From Flectonema sp. DT1601 (lineage: Eukaryota; Euglenozoa; Diplonemea; Diplonemida; Diplonemidae): a DNA stretch of 64,000 bases. The DNA lies in assembly GCA_964019425.1 (NCBI GenBank), contig OZ025810.1:744001-808000 (forward strand). Reading direction: 5' to 3'. A program made the translations under genes and the position numbers. The notes below the pieces were generated by a model, which made no database searches, had not been told where the DNA came from, and worked only from the letters and a program-made list of their open reading frames with translations. Shown here one piece after another: positions 1 to 11,883 of this stretch. Numbering within the stretch: position 1 is the first letter of the stretch; each line of letters starts with the position of its first letter.

Positions 1-128
1 ACGGTAACATAGGCAAGTGGCGCTCAACTATGTTCATGTGGCCTCCATTGACAGTCAAGATTGTCAGGAGAAATTGTTGTTACTTTGAGATTAAGAATGC
101 AGTATCAAATTACCACCCTTTAAGATCA
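1..128 (+). repeat. Fragment of the 830-bp dispersed repeat (3' tail)
   Basis: This stretch matches the last ~165 bases of the two 830-bp repeat copies at 49021-49850 and 49923-50752. It runs from the box ACGGTAACATAGGCAAGTGG to GCAGTATCAAATTACC, with a ~45-base internal deletion and scattered substitutions. It ends about 20 bases before the ATG of the cation channel gene, so it would supply that gene's immediate 5' flank. The repeat may continue to the left of the window. Confidence 0.85.
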
Positions 129-148
129 GTATACAAATAAAAAGAAAG

Positions 149-3100
149 ATGTCGGTATCAAGAATGGGAATGTTTAATGAGATTGTTAGGTCTCACAGAG
201 TAGCGACAATAGGACCAAATCGACTTGATCGGTATAATTGTTTAGCATCATCGTTGTGGGTGATGTCTCCTCGTAGTCAAGTTAGAAAATTAGCGATCAG
301 AATAATGGATCACCGGTATTTTGATAATATCATCTTGCTGGTTATCATCCTGAATTGTGTTACTCTTGCGATGGCAGATCCGTCTTTGAAAGACGTTTCT
401 GAAATTCAAAAGATGCTTCACATTAGTGAAGTAGCATTTTTAATAATTTTTACAATCGAATTGTTAGTAAAAGTTACAGCTCTTGGATTCCTTCTACACC
501 AAGGAGCTTATTTGAGAGGTTATTGGAACGCTTTAGATTTTGTTGTTGTAGTGTCGGGTTATCTTCAAATACTCTCAAATGGAGTTAACAATCTAACTAT
601 GTTGAGAGCTCTACGTGTTTGCAGACCTCTTCGAATGGCTGGAAGACTAAAAGAAGTTCGTCTATTAATGGCAACACTTGGATCATCACTTCCTTTGATG
701 GTTGATGTCTTTGTGTTGTTAGGATTCTTAGTTTGGGTATTCGCTGTTTTAGGACTCCAACTATGGTCAGGATCACTTCATTATCGATGTTACATCGCAG
801 TTGGTACTCGGATTTCACGAGATATCCAACAACAATTCTCTCCAAGTGAAGAGCAAAGTCTACTAGGAAAATTAGACCCAAAAGGATCAACGTTAATGTC
901 ACCACTGTTAGTACTTAATGATACAGAAGTATGTAGTGATTCACAAGGCCATGTTTGTCATCAGAATGGAGTTACTCTTCACCAAGAGTGTCTTCAAAAT
1001 AAATCAATATCTCACTTTGGTCTCGGGACATTTGATAACATAGGTCAGGCGTTACTACTCGTTCTGAAGGATGCTTCACTTGATGATTGGCCTCAGGACA
1101 TGGCAAATTTTCAAAACCGTTCTGGACACTTCGCATGGGTATATTGGGGATTCCTGTCGATGCTTGGTAATTATTTTGTATTTAATTTAATGTTGGCTGT
1201 TTTGTCGGATTCTTTTTCTAAAGAACGTGAAAAGGTAACTCCAAAACCTCCGGAGTGTATGCCTTGGTTGCGGACTCACCATTCTTTAGGTGCCATAATC
1301 CTTCTCGTCTTAGAAGCCACTGCTTGTTATGGATTAACAGCTCAGGGTATGAGTGTCTCTTTACTCACAAGAGGATATTGGAAAGGTGATGAATGGAAAG
1401 AAAATGACATCGACAAGGAACTTCAGATAACAGTTCGCGAAGATTACGTCGATGCTGATGAGGAAGACGATCTTGAGGATAATTTAGTGTCTGGAAGTGG
1501 AACTGAAGGTGAGTCTCCAAAATTAACGTCCGCTAAACTGACAAAACCACCATCAGATCCTGGCGTGTTGTATACTCTTGAGGGAAGAAAGAAACGACTT
1601 TATCACACGCTGAAGATTCTATCTGCAATGTTAGAAGGGAATGACCACACTTGTGATGGTGGTACTGATCTTATTAAGGTAGATATCTTTAGTGGTCAAG
1701 GTCTTATTGTTTGTGATAAAAAGGCATCTGATCCTTATGTCGTTGTGGAAATTGATGCTCGTGGAGGTGACACAACAAAAACAAAATTTTTACAAAAATT
1801 AAAAACTGATCCCCGGCAAGACACAAGAAATCCCGTATGGAACTGTCCGTTATTTTTTAAATTTCCAGGACTACTGACAGCTGATAAAACAAGCATACCT
1901 GGAGGGGTTCCCATTAGACTGACTGTTTATGACAAGGACGATAGAAGTAAAGATGATTTCATGGGGTTCTGTGAATACACATTCAGACCAGACACGACTA
2001 TCCCAACAACTCTAGACACAGGAATCAAAATCGCACAACTTGAAAATGATTGGCAAAATCCTACCATGCAAGAGACAAATTTAGGAACTTTGAAATTTCA
2101 AATTGCGATGTACGACTACGAGGAAGAGGTAAGGAAAGCGTCATGTGGATCAGAAGGGGAGGAAGAGGGCACCACCATCCCAATTCCTGATAATAATGTT
2201 GTTCTTCCACCACCAATAATGGATACTAATAAACCAATAGATGACAACGTTGACTCAGCCTCATCAGTTAATGTTGTTAATGAGCGTCAAGTAGTCTTCT
2301 TAATGGAAAATGATTCTGAGACTTCACCAAATGATGTTAATATTCATACAAAAGGAAACAATACGTTGCTTTCAAGAAGAAAGTCATCAACACATTCAAG
2401 AAAAGAAAGTATTCACAGCCTGCGTAGTGTTATCAGCGGAGTGGAGTCTCCAATCGTTTTGGATAATTTAGGAAGCGATCCAAACAATCCGACTCCTGAG
2501 GAACTTGAATTCGCACACGTGATGGGTTTAAAAGCCAAACACATTAAGAATTCAGTTGGATGGCGTAGAAGATGGCTTTTTTACATTCACAATCAAAAGT
2601 TTCAAGGATTCTTTTTCCTTCTAACGATAGTAAACGTTGCAGTACTTTCAGCTGATCAATATCCAGAAAAACGACTTCTTTCTGACATAATCGAATGGAC
2701 TAATTTCGCATGCACGATTGGATTTATCATAGAAGCGATAATAAAGATTGTGATCATGAGAAGGGATTATGTAGATGATAATTACAATATATTTGATTTG
2801 GTGTTGGTTTTGATTTCCATTCCCGACTTAATACCCAACGGACCAAATCAAAAATTAAATGCCCTTCGAATCTTCCGAATGCTTCGTGCGATTCGATTAA
2901 TTAAAAGATCACCATCTCTATTTAGAGTTATGGGAACTATTGTTGTATCTCTTAAGGAAGTTGTTTGGTTGTCGTTGTTAATCATTTTGTTTATTTTTAT
3001 TTATGGAGTTTTGGGAATGCATTTATTCGGTGAACGTTTTGAAGTATCCCCTGGTGATGAAGACTGGTCTCTTCCTCATCCTTACAATAAACTTGCAAGA

Positions 3101-6100
3101 CGAGACTCGTTTGCATCTTTCATTGACAGTTGTATTACCGTTTTTGTAATCATGACTGGTGAAGGATGGGGATCCATCATGTGGTTAGCCATGGCCAAAC
3201 ATGGTTGGCCAGCATCGATATATTTTGTATCGGCATTCTTACTCGGAAATTGTATTTTATTAAATCTTTTTGTCGCTATTCTCGTTGATAATAGCGACAG
3301 ATGTGATCAAGTCTACGAAAAACATCAAATAGCAGAAGAACAACGTGCCGCTTACACTCTTCACCAAATTGCCCAAGAAGCAACTCTAAACAATGAGTTG
3401 CTAACTGAAGAGCAACGTCAAGAGATTAAGGAACGAAGAGGGTCATTCGCTTTGATGCCAGTGCCTCAAAAAGACTTTGGTGCTATGGTTGAAGAAGCCA
3501 GGCATTTAGTCAGAAGAAAACGAAGAAGTTCAGCAGGGATTATACAACCACCATCACCGAATAGAAGACATTCTGTGAATCCTGTTGCGTTGTTTCAGGA
3601 TGTGAATGAGGAGACTGTTACTGTTGAGGCGACTAATGCTGACGCGACAACTTCCAATTCGGGAACATCAGGAAGTGGTGTTTGCTTTGATCAATACTAC
3701 GGTAATGAACTCAGCACTCAAAACAGTCCAATGTCATACGGTGACGTCATTGCTAAGACACCAAACAATGATCAATCACACACAGATGAAGACGCAGAGA
3801 ATGCTCGTCTTCTTCTGGGAGACACTCCCATATATAATGAATGCATTGCATTGATGAGACAGGGTAAGAAAGTTAAATTGGAATACCAACCTTATGGAGA
3901 AGAAGATTCGTTCCTTGCTAACAAAACGGTAAAAGAAATATACAACGCAATTGATAAAAGTGATAAAAATCTTCGTCATGATGCCGTCATACTTACAAAG
4001 TGTAATGAACAAGCGATGATTGCCAAGACTGCAACTGATATGGGTTATGGTCAGTTAGCTCAAAGACATTGTATTGGTGTTGGAAGTCAGTTTAGAAAAA
4101 TAAAACTAAGCAATCACAAAGATGATCGAAAACCGTTATTAAAAGTTGAAAGATTCGGACCCTCCCACGTCAGTAGCATCGTAGCAGATAAAATGAACTC
4201 AATTCAAAAACTGTTTAGTGATGATGAAGCAGAAGCTCCTCCCCTAGAAGGCGTCTCTCTCGGTATCTTCTCAGAAACTAATTCGATTCGTCTCTTTCTT
4301 GGTAAGATAGTTCATCATCCACAGTTTTCATCGCTTATTACTTTCTTAATTTTCGCAAATGCCGTTGTAATTTCCATTCAAACACCAGACGTCGAGGATA
4401 ATCACAAAGAACTCGACAGGTCTCTTAAAACAGTCGACATCGTCTTCGCTGTTATATTTTTAGTATGTTTTTCCTTATTTTCTACATAAAACTTTTTTTC
4501 CGTTCTCCCAAAAAAAAAAAACAAAAAAAAAACAGGTTGAATGCACCATCAAGATCATTGTATGGGGATTCTGGTCAACACCAACAGCATATTGTAATGA
4601 CAAGTGGAATTTGATTGATTTGGTAGTCGCAATTACAGCTTTCTTGGGAGTATTTTTTCAATGGATGAAAATGTTTAGAGCCCTGCGAACGATCAGACTG
4701 ATAGTAAGATTAGTTGAGGTCAGGTTAATGATAGAATGGCTATTCCTAACTATCAGAAAAGTACTGAACACGGTGGCACTGTTGGCGGGTTTTGTTATAA
4801 TTTGGTCGATCCTTGGAGTCCAATTATTTAAAGGACAATTCGCTAAATGTTCTGACGAGTTGATCCATTCTGAAGAATTCTGTAACGGAACATTCTCCTT
4901 CAATACATCGACAGCATTTGGACTGGTATCGGAAAATGCTACTCGGGAATGGAGAAAATTCAATTATCATTTTGACAACACCGCTGAAGCCATGATGCTT
5001 CTATATATAATGGCTGTTGGTGACGGTTGGGCAGATTTCATGTACGACGGAATTGACGCGTCTGGTATTGGTACAGGTCCTATTTATAATAATAGGAGAT
5101 GGGCTTCGTTGTATTTTCTAGTTTTTGTTGTTTTTGGTCAATTCTTTCTAATGAATTTATTCGTTGGAGTTCTTATTCATGCTTTTGTAACTACGAAAGA
5201 AAAAGAAACAGGAGCATGTAACTTGAGCGACTCACAAATTCATTGGGTTCAGGCTCAACGTCTGTTAGTAGCAACACCTTTAGACCCAATCATCCCAATA
5301 CCTTCTGAGGATCAAGAATTCAAAACCCTATGCTATAAAATAGCGATGTCTGAAAAAATCGAAACCGCAGCGACAGTTGCTATCTTAACAAATGCTATTC
5401 TTATGTCGATGACTTTCGATGGAGAACCAACACTAATCACGGCAACGTTAAAAGCAGACAATGTATTCTTTGTAATTATCTTCGCTATCGAAGCAGTAAT
5501 TAAGATAATTGGTCTGACTCCACTATTCTATTTCAGAGACACGTGGAACAGATTTGATCTTCTCATCGTCGTAATCTCAATTATAGGTCTTGGTGCTGAC
5601 AGAGTAAACGGAATGTCTGTATTGAGATTGTTTAGAATAGGACGTCTTCTCAGATTGATATCAAAAAGTAGTGGAATGAAAACACTTGTTCATACAATGA
5701 TTCATTCACTTCCGGCATTATGGAATGTTACTTTGTTGTTGTTGGTAACGTTTTTTATGTTTGGAATTGCGGGTGTTGAGTTATTCGGTCGAGTTAACAG
5801 AAATCCATATCAAGGAGCTGGTCTAACAGAGAACGTTAACTTTAAAAATGTTTACTACGCACTCGTATCTTTGTACACAATATCATCAACTGAAGGATGG
5901 GTTGATTTAATGAGAGGAGTTACTGTTCAGCCTCCGAACTGTGATCCTGATGAAGGCAATTGCGGTGTTGAAAAGTGGCTTAGTTCAATATACTTTACTT
6001 TATTCATGATCATTGGATCATCTCTGATTCTAAACTTATTCGTCACTGTTGTTGTTGAAAGATACACTGATGCTGAGGAGGCGAATACTCATTCTGGAAA

Positions 6101-7100
6101 GTTACAAATTTTAGATAACTTTAAACAGAAATGGCGACAATGTGATCCTCAAGCAACAGGAATGATAAATGCGAAAGACGCCGTCGCTATTCTTGAATCA
6201 CTTGGAGGGAGGTTATGGGACATTAGAAGGGAGAATATGTTAAGAGGAAAGACAACTCGGTTTATTGAAACGATTAGGACTACAGAAAGACTTTGTATAC
6301 CAGTCGGATGCCAACGGATAAGTGGAGTCAACAGACGTCTTGTCAGATATAATGATGTAGTTTCTTGTTTAGCAGTTCGTATTTATAATCTTGATGTGGG
6401 TGAAGAGTTTGAAGTATTCAAAACAGCAGCTATACTCGATCCGTCAATTTATGAACGTCTTGGAACTGGATACGATCCAGAAGTTCCATACGGAATAAAA
6501 CCAGATAACAACGCTCCTCAATCTCGCATTCCTCACAGCTGTTCTGCTGCGTTCGATGTTGGAAAGGTTTGTTCTTTTTTCTTCTTCTTCTTCTTATTCA
6601 TTACTCTGTATTTGATACTTATTATTAACAACATCACCACAGCTATCACCATGGCAGCTCAGAGGACCTCACAAAGTCTATGAACTCCATCATATGTTAT
6701 CAATCGATTTGTTAGTACAGAAGATGAGAGAACATCGAAATGCAAAGAGAGAGCGGCTTTTGAGTAGGTATGCGACTTTTAGTAGTTTGTTGTTACTTTT
6801 CTCAAGAATGACATAAATCATAAATAAAAAAAAACTTGCAGGAGTTTACACATCAGAAATGCCAGAGATGAGTTAAAAACACAAGTCGTAAGAGACGCTC
6901 GTGATATTCAACAAAAGAAGAATGCTCTCCTCACGATAAGATGTAGTGTTATTCAATCTATTCACAATCAACTTTTTGCTAATCCCTTAACCAAGAATAC
7001 ACCTGCCAGCAGTAGCTCGATTACTGAGCCTTTTTCTGATAGTTTGCAGACTCCAACGACACCATTCCTCGTGGCTCCTACTTTCAAAGACCTTCGATAG
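149..7100 (+). CDS. Four-domain voltage-gated cation (Ca-type) channel with C2 domain in I-II loop
   Basis: Four exons: 149-4462, 4536-6566, 6658-6767, 6842-7100, about 2,237 aa. Introns are GT-AG and restore frame (phases 0, 0, 2). Four six-helix repeats are visible, each with an Arg-rich S4 (for example RALRVCRPLR in I, LRIFRMLRAIR in II). The pore loops read SLDDW, TGEGW, VGDGW and STEGW, so the selectivity ring is D/E/D/E. Four acidic residues favour divalent selectivity by family knowledge; this is inferred, not shown. The I-II loop holds a C2 domain (~residues 505-635: DPYVVVEI, NPVWNC, VYDKDDRSKDDFMG), which would bind Ca2+ or lipid. After domain IV comes an EF-hand-like segment (KWRQCDPQATGMINAKDAV) as in animal Cav channels. 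A plasma or flagellar membrane location is likely. The start is the first ATG, directly after a repeat fragment. Confidence 0.93.
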
Positions 7101-7821
7101 TTGTTGTTATGATATCTCTGTGAGACATTTCATATGTGTGAGCACACGGTGGACTATTTCTGTTGGACAGAACTGACGACCTTTTTTAGACTATTTTAGG
7201 TCTGAATCTTTAAGAAGTGTTCGATGTGTATATCTGTAACAAACTTACAGCCCGATAGCCAAATCTTTTCAGAATGTTGGCAAAAGGGGGGGGTGGTTTT
7301 TTTTTTTTTTTTTTTCTTCTTCTTCCAACAAATCTTTTTTATATTTATTATTATTTTTTTTTTTGTATCCTAAAAAAAAAACTCACAACTGATACCTTAC
7401 GAGAGGGTTCTATTTGAGTGTTGTTTGAGTAGACGCAAAAAACCGCTCTAAAGAGTGAAAGAGAATAGTCGTTTCTACGTCTGATCTTCGGTTTCCTTTC
7501 CTTTTTTTTATATTTTATATTTTATTTACACTTCATTCTCTCCAACTTGTTCTTCTACACAATTTTTTGTTCTTACGGACTCATTTGAGTGTTATCGAAA
7601 AAGTTTGCAAAAAAAAAAAAAAAAATAAAAATATGCACTAGATGTAAAGATAGCTTTTCTTTATTATCCCGTCGTAGTAGTTAATAGCCGGTCATCAGAT
7701 TTACGTTGTATTTGAAGACAATTAAAGAAAAAAAAAAAAAATACTGTTTTTTTTTTTTTTTTTGAATTGACTATACTTAGTTATGAATATAATTATATTT
7801 CACAGAGAGGATCAAAAAAAG
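7101..7821. other. Intergenic, homopolymer-rich
   Basis: No gene seen. It contains G(7), T and A runs of 15-19 bases and AT-rich sequence. A T-run followed by CACAG at 7801-7805 lies 17 bases before the ATG at 7822 and could be a splice acceptor (5' UTR intron or trans-splice). Confidence 0.6.
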
Positions 7822-9319
7822 ATGTTCAATTTTTGGGGGGAAGAACCAGCCGCAGAGGCTGTCGGTGCCACCGTTGAAACTGCTGCTGCGACTTACAACA
7901 CAGCGGAGTTAGGATTCTTTATAGATAAACTAATACTCGCGAAGACTCAGCCAGAAATGTTTGTACTTCAAATAGCCATTGCTTTATTAGTTTTGTATAT
8001 ATGTTCAGCTGTTCCTCCATTCACAGGACTTGCTTTTAAGGTTCGTTGCTACTGTGCGGGAACTATGTATGTGTTTCTTATTTATTTATTTATTTTTTTT
8101 GTTGAGGAATTTTGTGAGTGCCCCTTTCCCGAAACAATCAAAAAAAAAAGCAAAAAAAAAAAAAAAAAAAAAAAAAAATAGACATTTCTGGTCAACACGT
8201 GAAGCCAAGGTTGGAACTACAGATTGTCAGCCGCCAGCTCATTTAGATGCGGAGGGTGAGTCTGAATTATCTGAGAAAGAAATTATATTTATTCGTCACG
8301 GAGAGTCACAGTGGAATGAAATATTCAACAGAGGAAAACTATTCCTGTTGCCGAGATTGTTAATAAATATTATTGTGGAAATGTTTTCATTACCGTTTAA
8401 GGTTTGTATTGTTTTTATTTATTTTTTGTACCTACAAACCCATTGTTCGGTAGAAAGAGAATTGTGGCATTCCGTTATTAGGATTTTGTACCGGTTGCGC
8501 ACAAACAAAAATAAAAGTATGAGTGAGTATGTAAAAGTGAAGTTTGTCGATTCTTTTTATCTAAACAAAGACACACAACAAACCAACAGAGTAAATCAGT
8601 CTTTCTTGATTCCCCTCTCGGATCAACTGGCAGACAGCAATGTAACGACTTGGCGGATGCCCTTCGAACAAACAGTATTTTGAAAGACGTATCTGAGCAA
8701 GGTCTCGATAGTAACAACAGAGTCAAGTCTGTTGTTTTTACAAGTAATTTAAGGAGATGTGTTCAGACTGCATTGATCGGTTTGGGTCCTAGAATTACGG
8801 TTTGTGGGTTTTATTGTTTTTATTGTTTTGATGATAACCCAACAAAACAAATTTGTAAAAAAAAATAAAAAAAAAAAATAACAGACATCAAAAGAAAAGG
8901 TTTATGTGTATTCCTGTCTGCAAGAAGCTGCTAGAAATGTTGATACTTTAGCTCTGACTCCAGCCAGTGAGATTCCTGTTGTTGATGCTCCAAATGGACA
9001 TCTGCTTGACGGAACTTACAACTTTGGAGGAAAACGTTGGCATGAACGTGCCATCAAGAGAATGACTATTTTTTTGAGATTCGCATTCGCAAGAGAAGAA
9101 GATCGCGTTATCGTTGTAGGTCACAGTTTATATTTTAAAAAGTTTTTTAATCACTTTCTTGATGCGGATGTGAAGTCTGGACGAGGCGCACTTGCGCGAT
9201 CGAAAAAACTTTCAAACTGCGGAGTAGTTCGTTTTAAGATTCAAAACGGAGGAACTCTTGTTTCAACATATCGAATTGTACCAGAGTCAATAGAGTTACT
9301 GCATGGTGATTGGGTATAG
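7822..9319 (+). CDS. Histidine phosphatase (phosphoglycerate mutase-like) superfamily protein, membrane-anchored
   Basis: Four exons: 7822-8066, 8182-8401, 8590-8799, 8885-9319, 369 aa. The start at 7822 (MFNFWGEEPA) is preferred over the in-frame ATG at 7783 because a CACAG acceptor-like site lies between them. One hydrophobic segment (~residues 50-70, FVLQIAIALLVLYICSAV) precedes the catalytic domain. The domain shows the RHGE signature (IIFIRHGESQWN) with the phospho-accepting His, a later DSPL...TGRQQC segment, SNLRRCVQT, and the second catalytic His in VIVVGHSLYF. The family removes or transfers phosphate through phosphohistidine; the substrate cannot be told. A ~30-residue insertion follows the RHGE motif. 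Intron 2 (188 bp) carries a dispersed repeat also found near 60.9 kb. Intron 1 uses the GTATGT donor at 8067, which alone keeps the frame. Confidence 0.85.
8423..8510 (+). repeat. Dispersed repeat R2, copy inside an intron
   Basis: Lies in intron 2 of the histidine phosphatase gene and aligns with 60911-61016. Shared boxes are TTTTTGTACC, CATTGTTC/CTATTGTTC, AGAGAATT, TTATTAGGATTTTGT and CACAAACAAA. The copies are diverged, with small indels. Confidence 0.75.
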
Positions 9320-10456
9320 TTTTTCACTTTTGTTTAATCGTTGTTGAATTATACTGTTGGCTGAACCTAAGGCACCCTATCCTGAAACCCGTTTTGATGA
9401 AATGCGGACTGCTGTTGCAAAAAAAAAAAAATAGATAAGTAAAAAAAAAAAAAAAAAAATTGTGTGTGTATTTTTATATCTTTTTTTTTTCCAGTTCCCC
9501 CCCATTTTTTTTTTTTTTTTTTTTTTTGCTCTTTTCTCTTTGTTGTTGTTATTATTATGCTTCGTGAAACAAGGGACAGCAGCTAGCTGTTGTATTTATT
9601 TTATTATTATTATTTCTTTTTTTTTGGATTTGCGTTTTTAATCAGCTTCGTTGATAGGGTGGCCAGCTCTTCCTTGATAGGGTGGCCAGCTCTTCCTTGA
9701 TTGGGTGACTAATATATCTACATCTGTTAAAAGGAATAGTTACCTGAAGTCCTTTCAGCAGGAAGAATGCTGTTTGATTGTCGATGGCTCAGTTGCCATC
9801 TTTTCCCCTCCATTCTTTTTTTTTTACCTCAGTTCCAAACACACGTTTTTACAGTTTAAAGAGGGAATAAAAAAAAAAAAAAAATAACAATAAAAAATAA
9901 AAAAACGTATGTAATATGGTTTAAGGATGTGAGTCGCAGCTGTGCATTCTCTTTGTGTGATTATTGACCAGAGAAATAGTACGAAACTGCCCTCCAGTGT
10001 ATCCGACTGACGGTGATGTTTAAAACAAAACAAAAAAAAAACAAAAAAAACGATGTGTGTCAACTGTTTGTATTATTATTTTGATTGCGTCTCAAACTTT
10101 TGTTGGTTTTGGCAAAGAAAAGAAAGAAAGAAAAAAAAAAGAATCTAAAAAAAAAAAGAAATACAAGAAACCGTTCATTACAAATCCTATACAAATAACT
10201 TGAGATGCAAATTTTGAATTAGCAACGAATTTTCGTTTTTTTTTAAAAACAAAAAATAATTATAAATCTGTTTTTTTTTCTCTCTTCCCCCTTTTTCTAT
10301 AGCGACAAAAAATATAAGTTATCGACACCAAAAAAGGGGAAGAACGATTGCAGGGCAAAGATGTTCAAAAAATGAACTAGACTAAGACAAACGTTCCTTC
10401 TCAAAAAGTAACATCATTCCTTTTCTTTAACTAACAGACATGACCTAAGCCTAATC
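9320..10456. other. Intergenic with homopolymers and a short tandem repeat
   Basis: No gene seen. A-runs and T-runs are frequent. A 23-bp unit (TTGATAGGGTGGCCAGCTCT plus TCC) occurs twice plus a partial third copy at 9651-9709. CTAACAG at 10432-10438 lies 18 bases before the next ATG and resembles an acceptor. Confidence 0.6.
9651..9709 (+). repeat. 23-bp tandem repeat, ~2.5 copies
   Basis: Two exact 23-bp units start at 9651 and 9674. A third, truncated and diverged copy starts at 9697. Confidence 0.85.
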
Positions 10457-11587
10457 ATGAAATACGGAATAAACGCACCTCCTGAGGAGCGTAATGGTGT
10501 CTTCACTGGCATGCTTTGGCCAACCGACCCAGACAGATTTACCAAACGAGAAATCCCCAGAAGAAAGCATCTGTTGAAAAAATGTGATTTTGTAAGACAC
10601 GAAGTGGAGAAGGAAAAAGCGAGAACGGAAATAACTTTATGTAAACTCGGATTACATTTAACGAAATTAAGAAGAAAAGCGAAATTGTTAGCCGACTTGC
10701 AGAGTGGTGGAATCGCAGCTGAGATTAGAAAAGAATTTCAGGAAGGTGAAGCCGTCGCAGCTATTTTAACAAAAGCTTTACGTCCAGTGAGGTTGGATGA
10801 TACACAAACAGCACTTCATGATATAGAACAAGTCTTAGAGTTGGGAGTCAATCCTGAAGTTGTATCTGTGAAGCCGTCTTCAAAAAGAATGCAAACCAAC
10901 TTGGATAAGAAATCTCGCTGGACACGTCCTCAGATGGACCTCCCCTGCGACAACGGAAGTCGTCGTGCTAGGAATCCCCTCGCATTGAAAACTGGTTTTA
11001 AAATAAATGATCAAGGCGAATATAAAAGTAACCAAACAAGTTCTAAAATAAGAAGAAAAATAGTACCTCAACTAGCAGTTCCAGAAAACGATGCGAAGAA
11101 TCGAAGGTGTTGTCGAAAGATATGCGGAGGCAACGACAGCACATCAATGTCAACATTACTGGCAGCCAGTAACAGTCAGCCTTTATTATCTCAGTCTTTT
11201 GGTAAAGGTATGGCTGGAGTAACTAGAGGAGGTGATCCTCAATACCAAACAGTCCCTCTTCATAAAGAAGCAGCTAATATGAGATCCATATTTGATGCTT
11301 CCCCGAAGGGGTATATTATTAGAAATGGTCTTGGGTGTGTCGACTGTCGTGCTGGTGCAAAAAAATATGCATCGACACCACCGCTCTTGCTTCACCAAAG
11401 AGAAGAGCAGAGTCGAATTGCGAAGTTGCAAATGCCGGAAATTCCAATTGACAGGAAGACTTACCCGGCAATTATCAAACCAACACCACCACCTCCTCGG
11501 AGGGAACGCAGCTGCAGCTTTGCAGCGAGATGTCGATCGTTAGAACTTTCTGGGTCTCATAATGTAATCCCCCTTCGTGTTCAATGA
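10457..11587 (+). CDS. Hypothetical basic protein, 376 aa
   Basis: Single exon, MKYGINAPPEERNG to stop TGA. I do not recognise the family. Residues ~30-115 are charged and helical (KHLLKKCDFVRHEVEKEKAR, LTKLRRKAKLLADL), compatible with a coiled coil. The remainder is low in hydrophobics, rich in Arg, Lys, Ser and Pro, and has Cys pairs (RRCCRKICGG; LGCVDCRAG). No signal peptide or membrane segment is seen. Its length, codon use and lack of in-frame interruption support a real gene. A cytoskeletal or ciliary role is possible but is only a guess. Confidence 0.75.
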   Translation: MKYGINAPPEERNGVFTGMLWPTDPDRFTKREIPRRKHLLKKCDFVRHEVEKEKARTEITLCKLGLHLTKLRRKAKLLADLQSGGIAAEIRKEFQEGEAVAAILTKALRPVRLDDTQTALHDIEQVLELGVNPEVVSVKPSSKRMQTNLDKKSRWTRPQMDLPCDNGSRRARNPLALKTGFKINDQGEYKSNQTSSKIRRKIVPQLAVPENDAKNRRCCRKICGGNDSTSMSTLLAASNSQPLLSQSFGKGMAGVTRGGDPQYQTVPLHKEAANMRSIFDASPKGYIIRNGLGCVDCRAGAKKYASTPPLLLHQREEQSRIAKLQMPEIPIDRKTYPAIIKPTPPPPRRERSCSFAARCRSLELSGSHNVIPLRVQ

Positions 11588-11736
11588 GTTCATTTTTATT
11601 TCCATTTACACGACGTTCTGTTTTATTACTTCATTCGATCTGCCTATCACTTTTTAATCGGAAGATCGTTTCTGCGTATCTTCTACACGCTAAGTGCACT
11701 GATTGTTGATTTCTTTGAATTTCTTTTTTTTTGTAA

Positions 11737-11742
11737 AATAAA
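11737..11742 (+). terminator. Candidate poly(A) signal AATAAA
   Basis: AATAAA about 150 bases after the stop of the 376-aa gene. It is weak evidence in such AT-rich DNA. Confidence 0.3.
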
Positions 11743-11883
11743 TTTATTATTCAGTACTAACAATATATGGTTGGATTGCATGCATAGTCAGTATAAATCA
11801 GATATAGCTAGTGATGGTGTTTTTTGGTGTAAAAAAAAAAAAAAATACATATAATTAAACTTAAACAGCCTTCGGCAAAAAAT

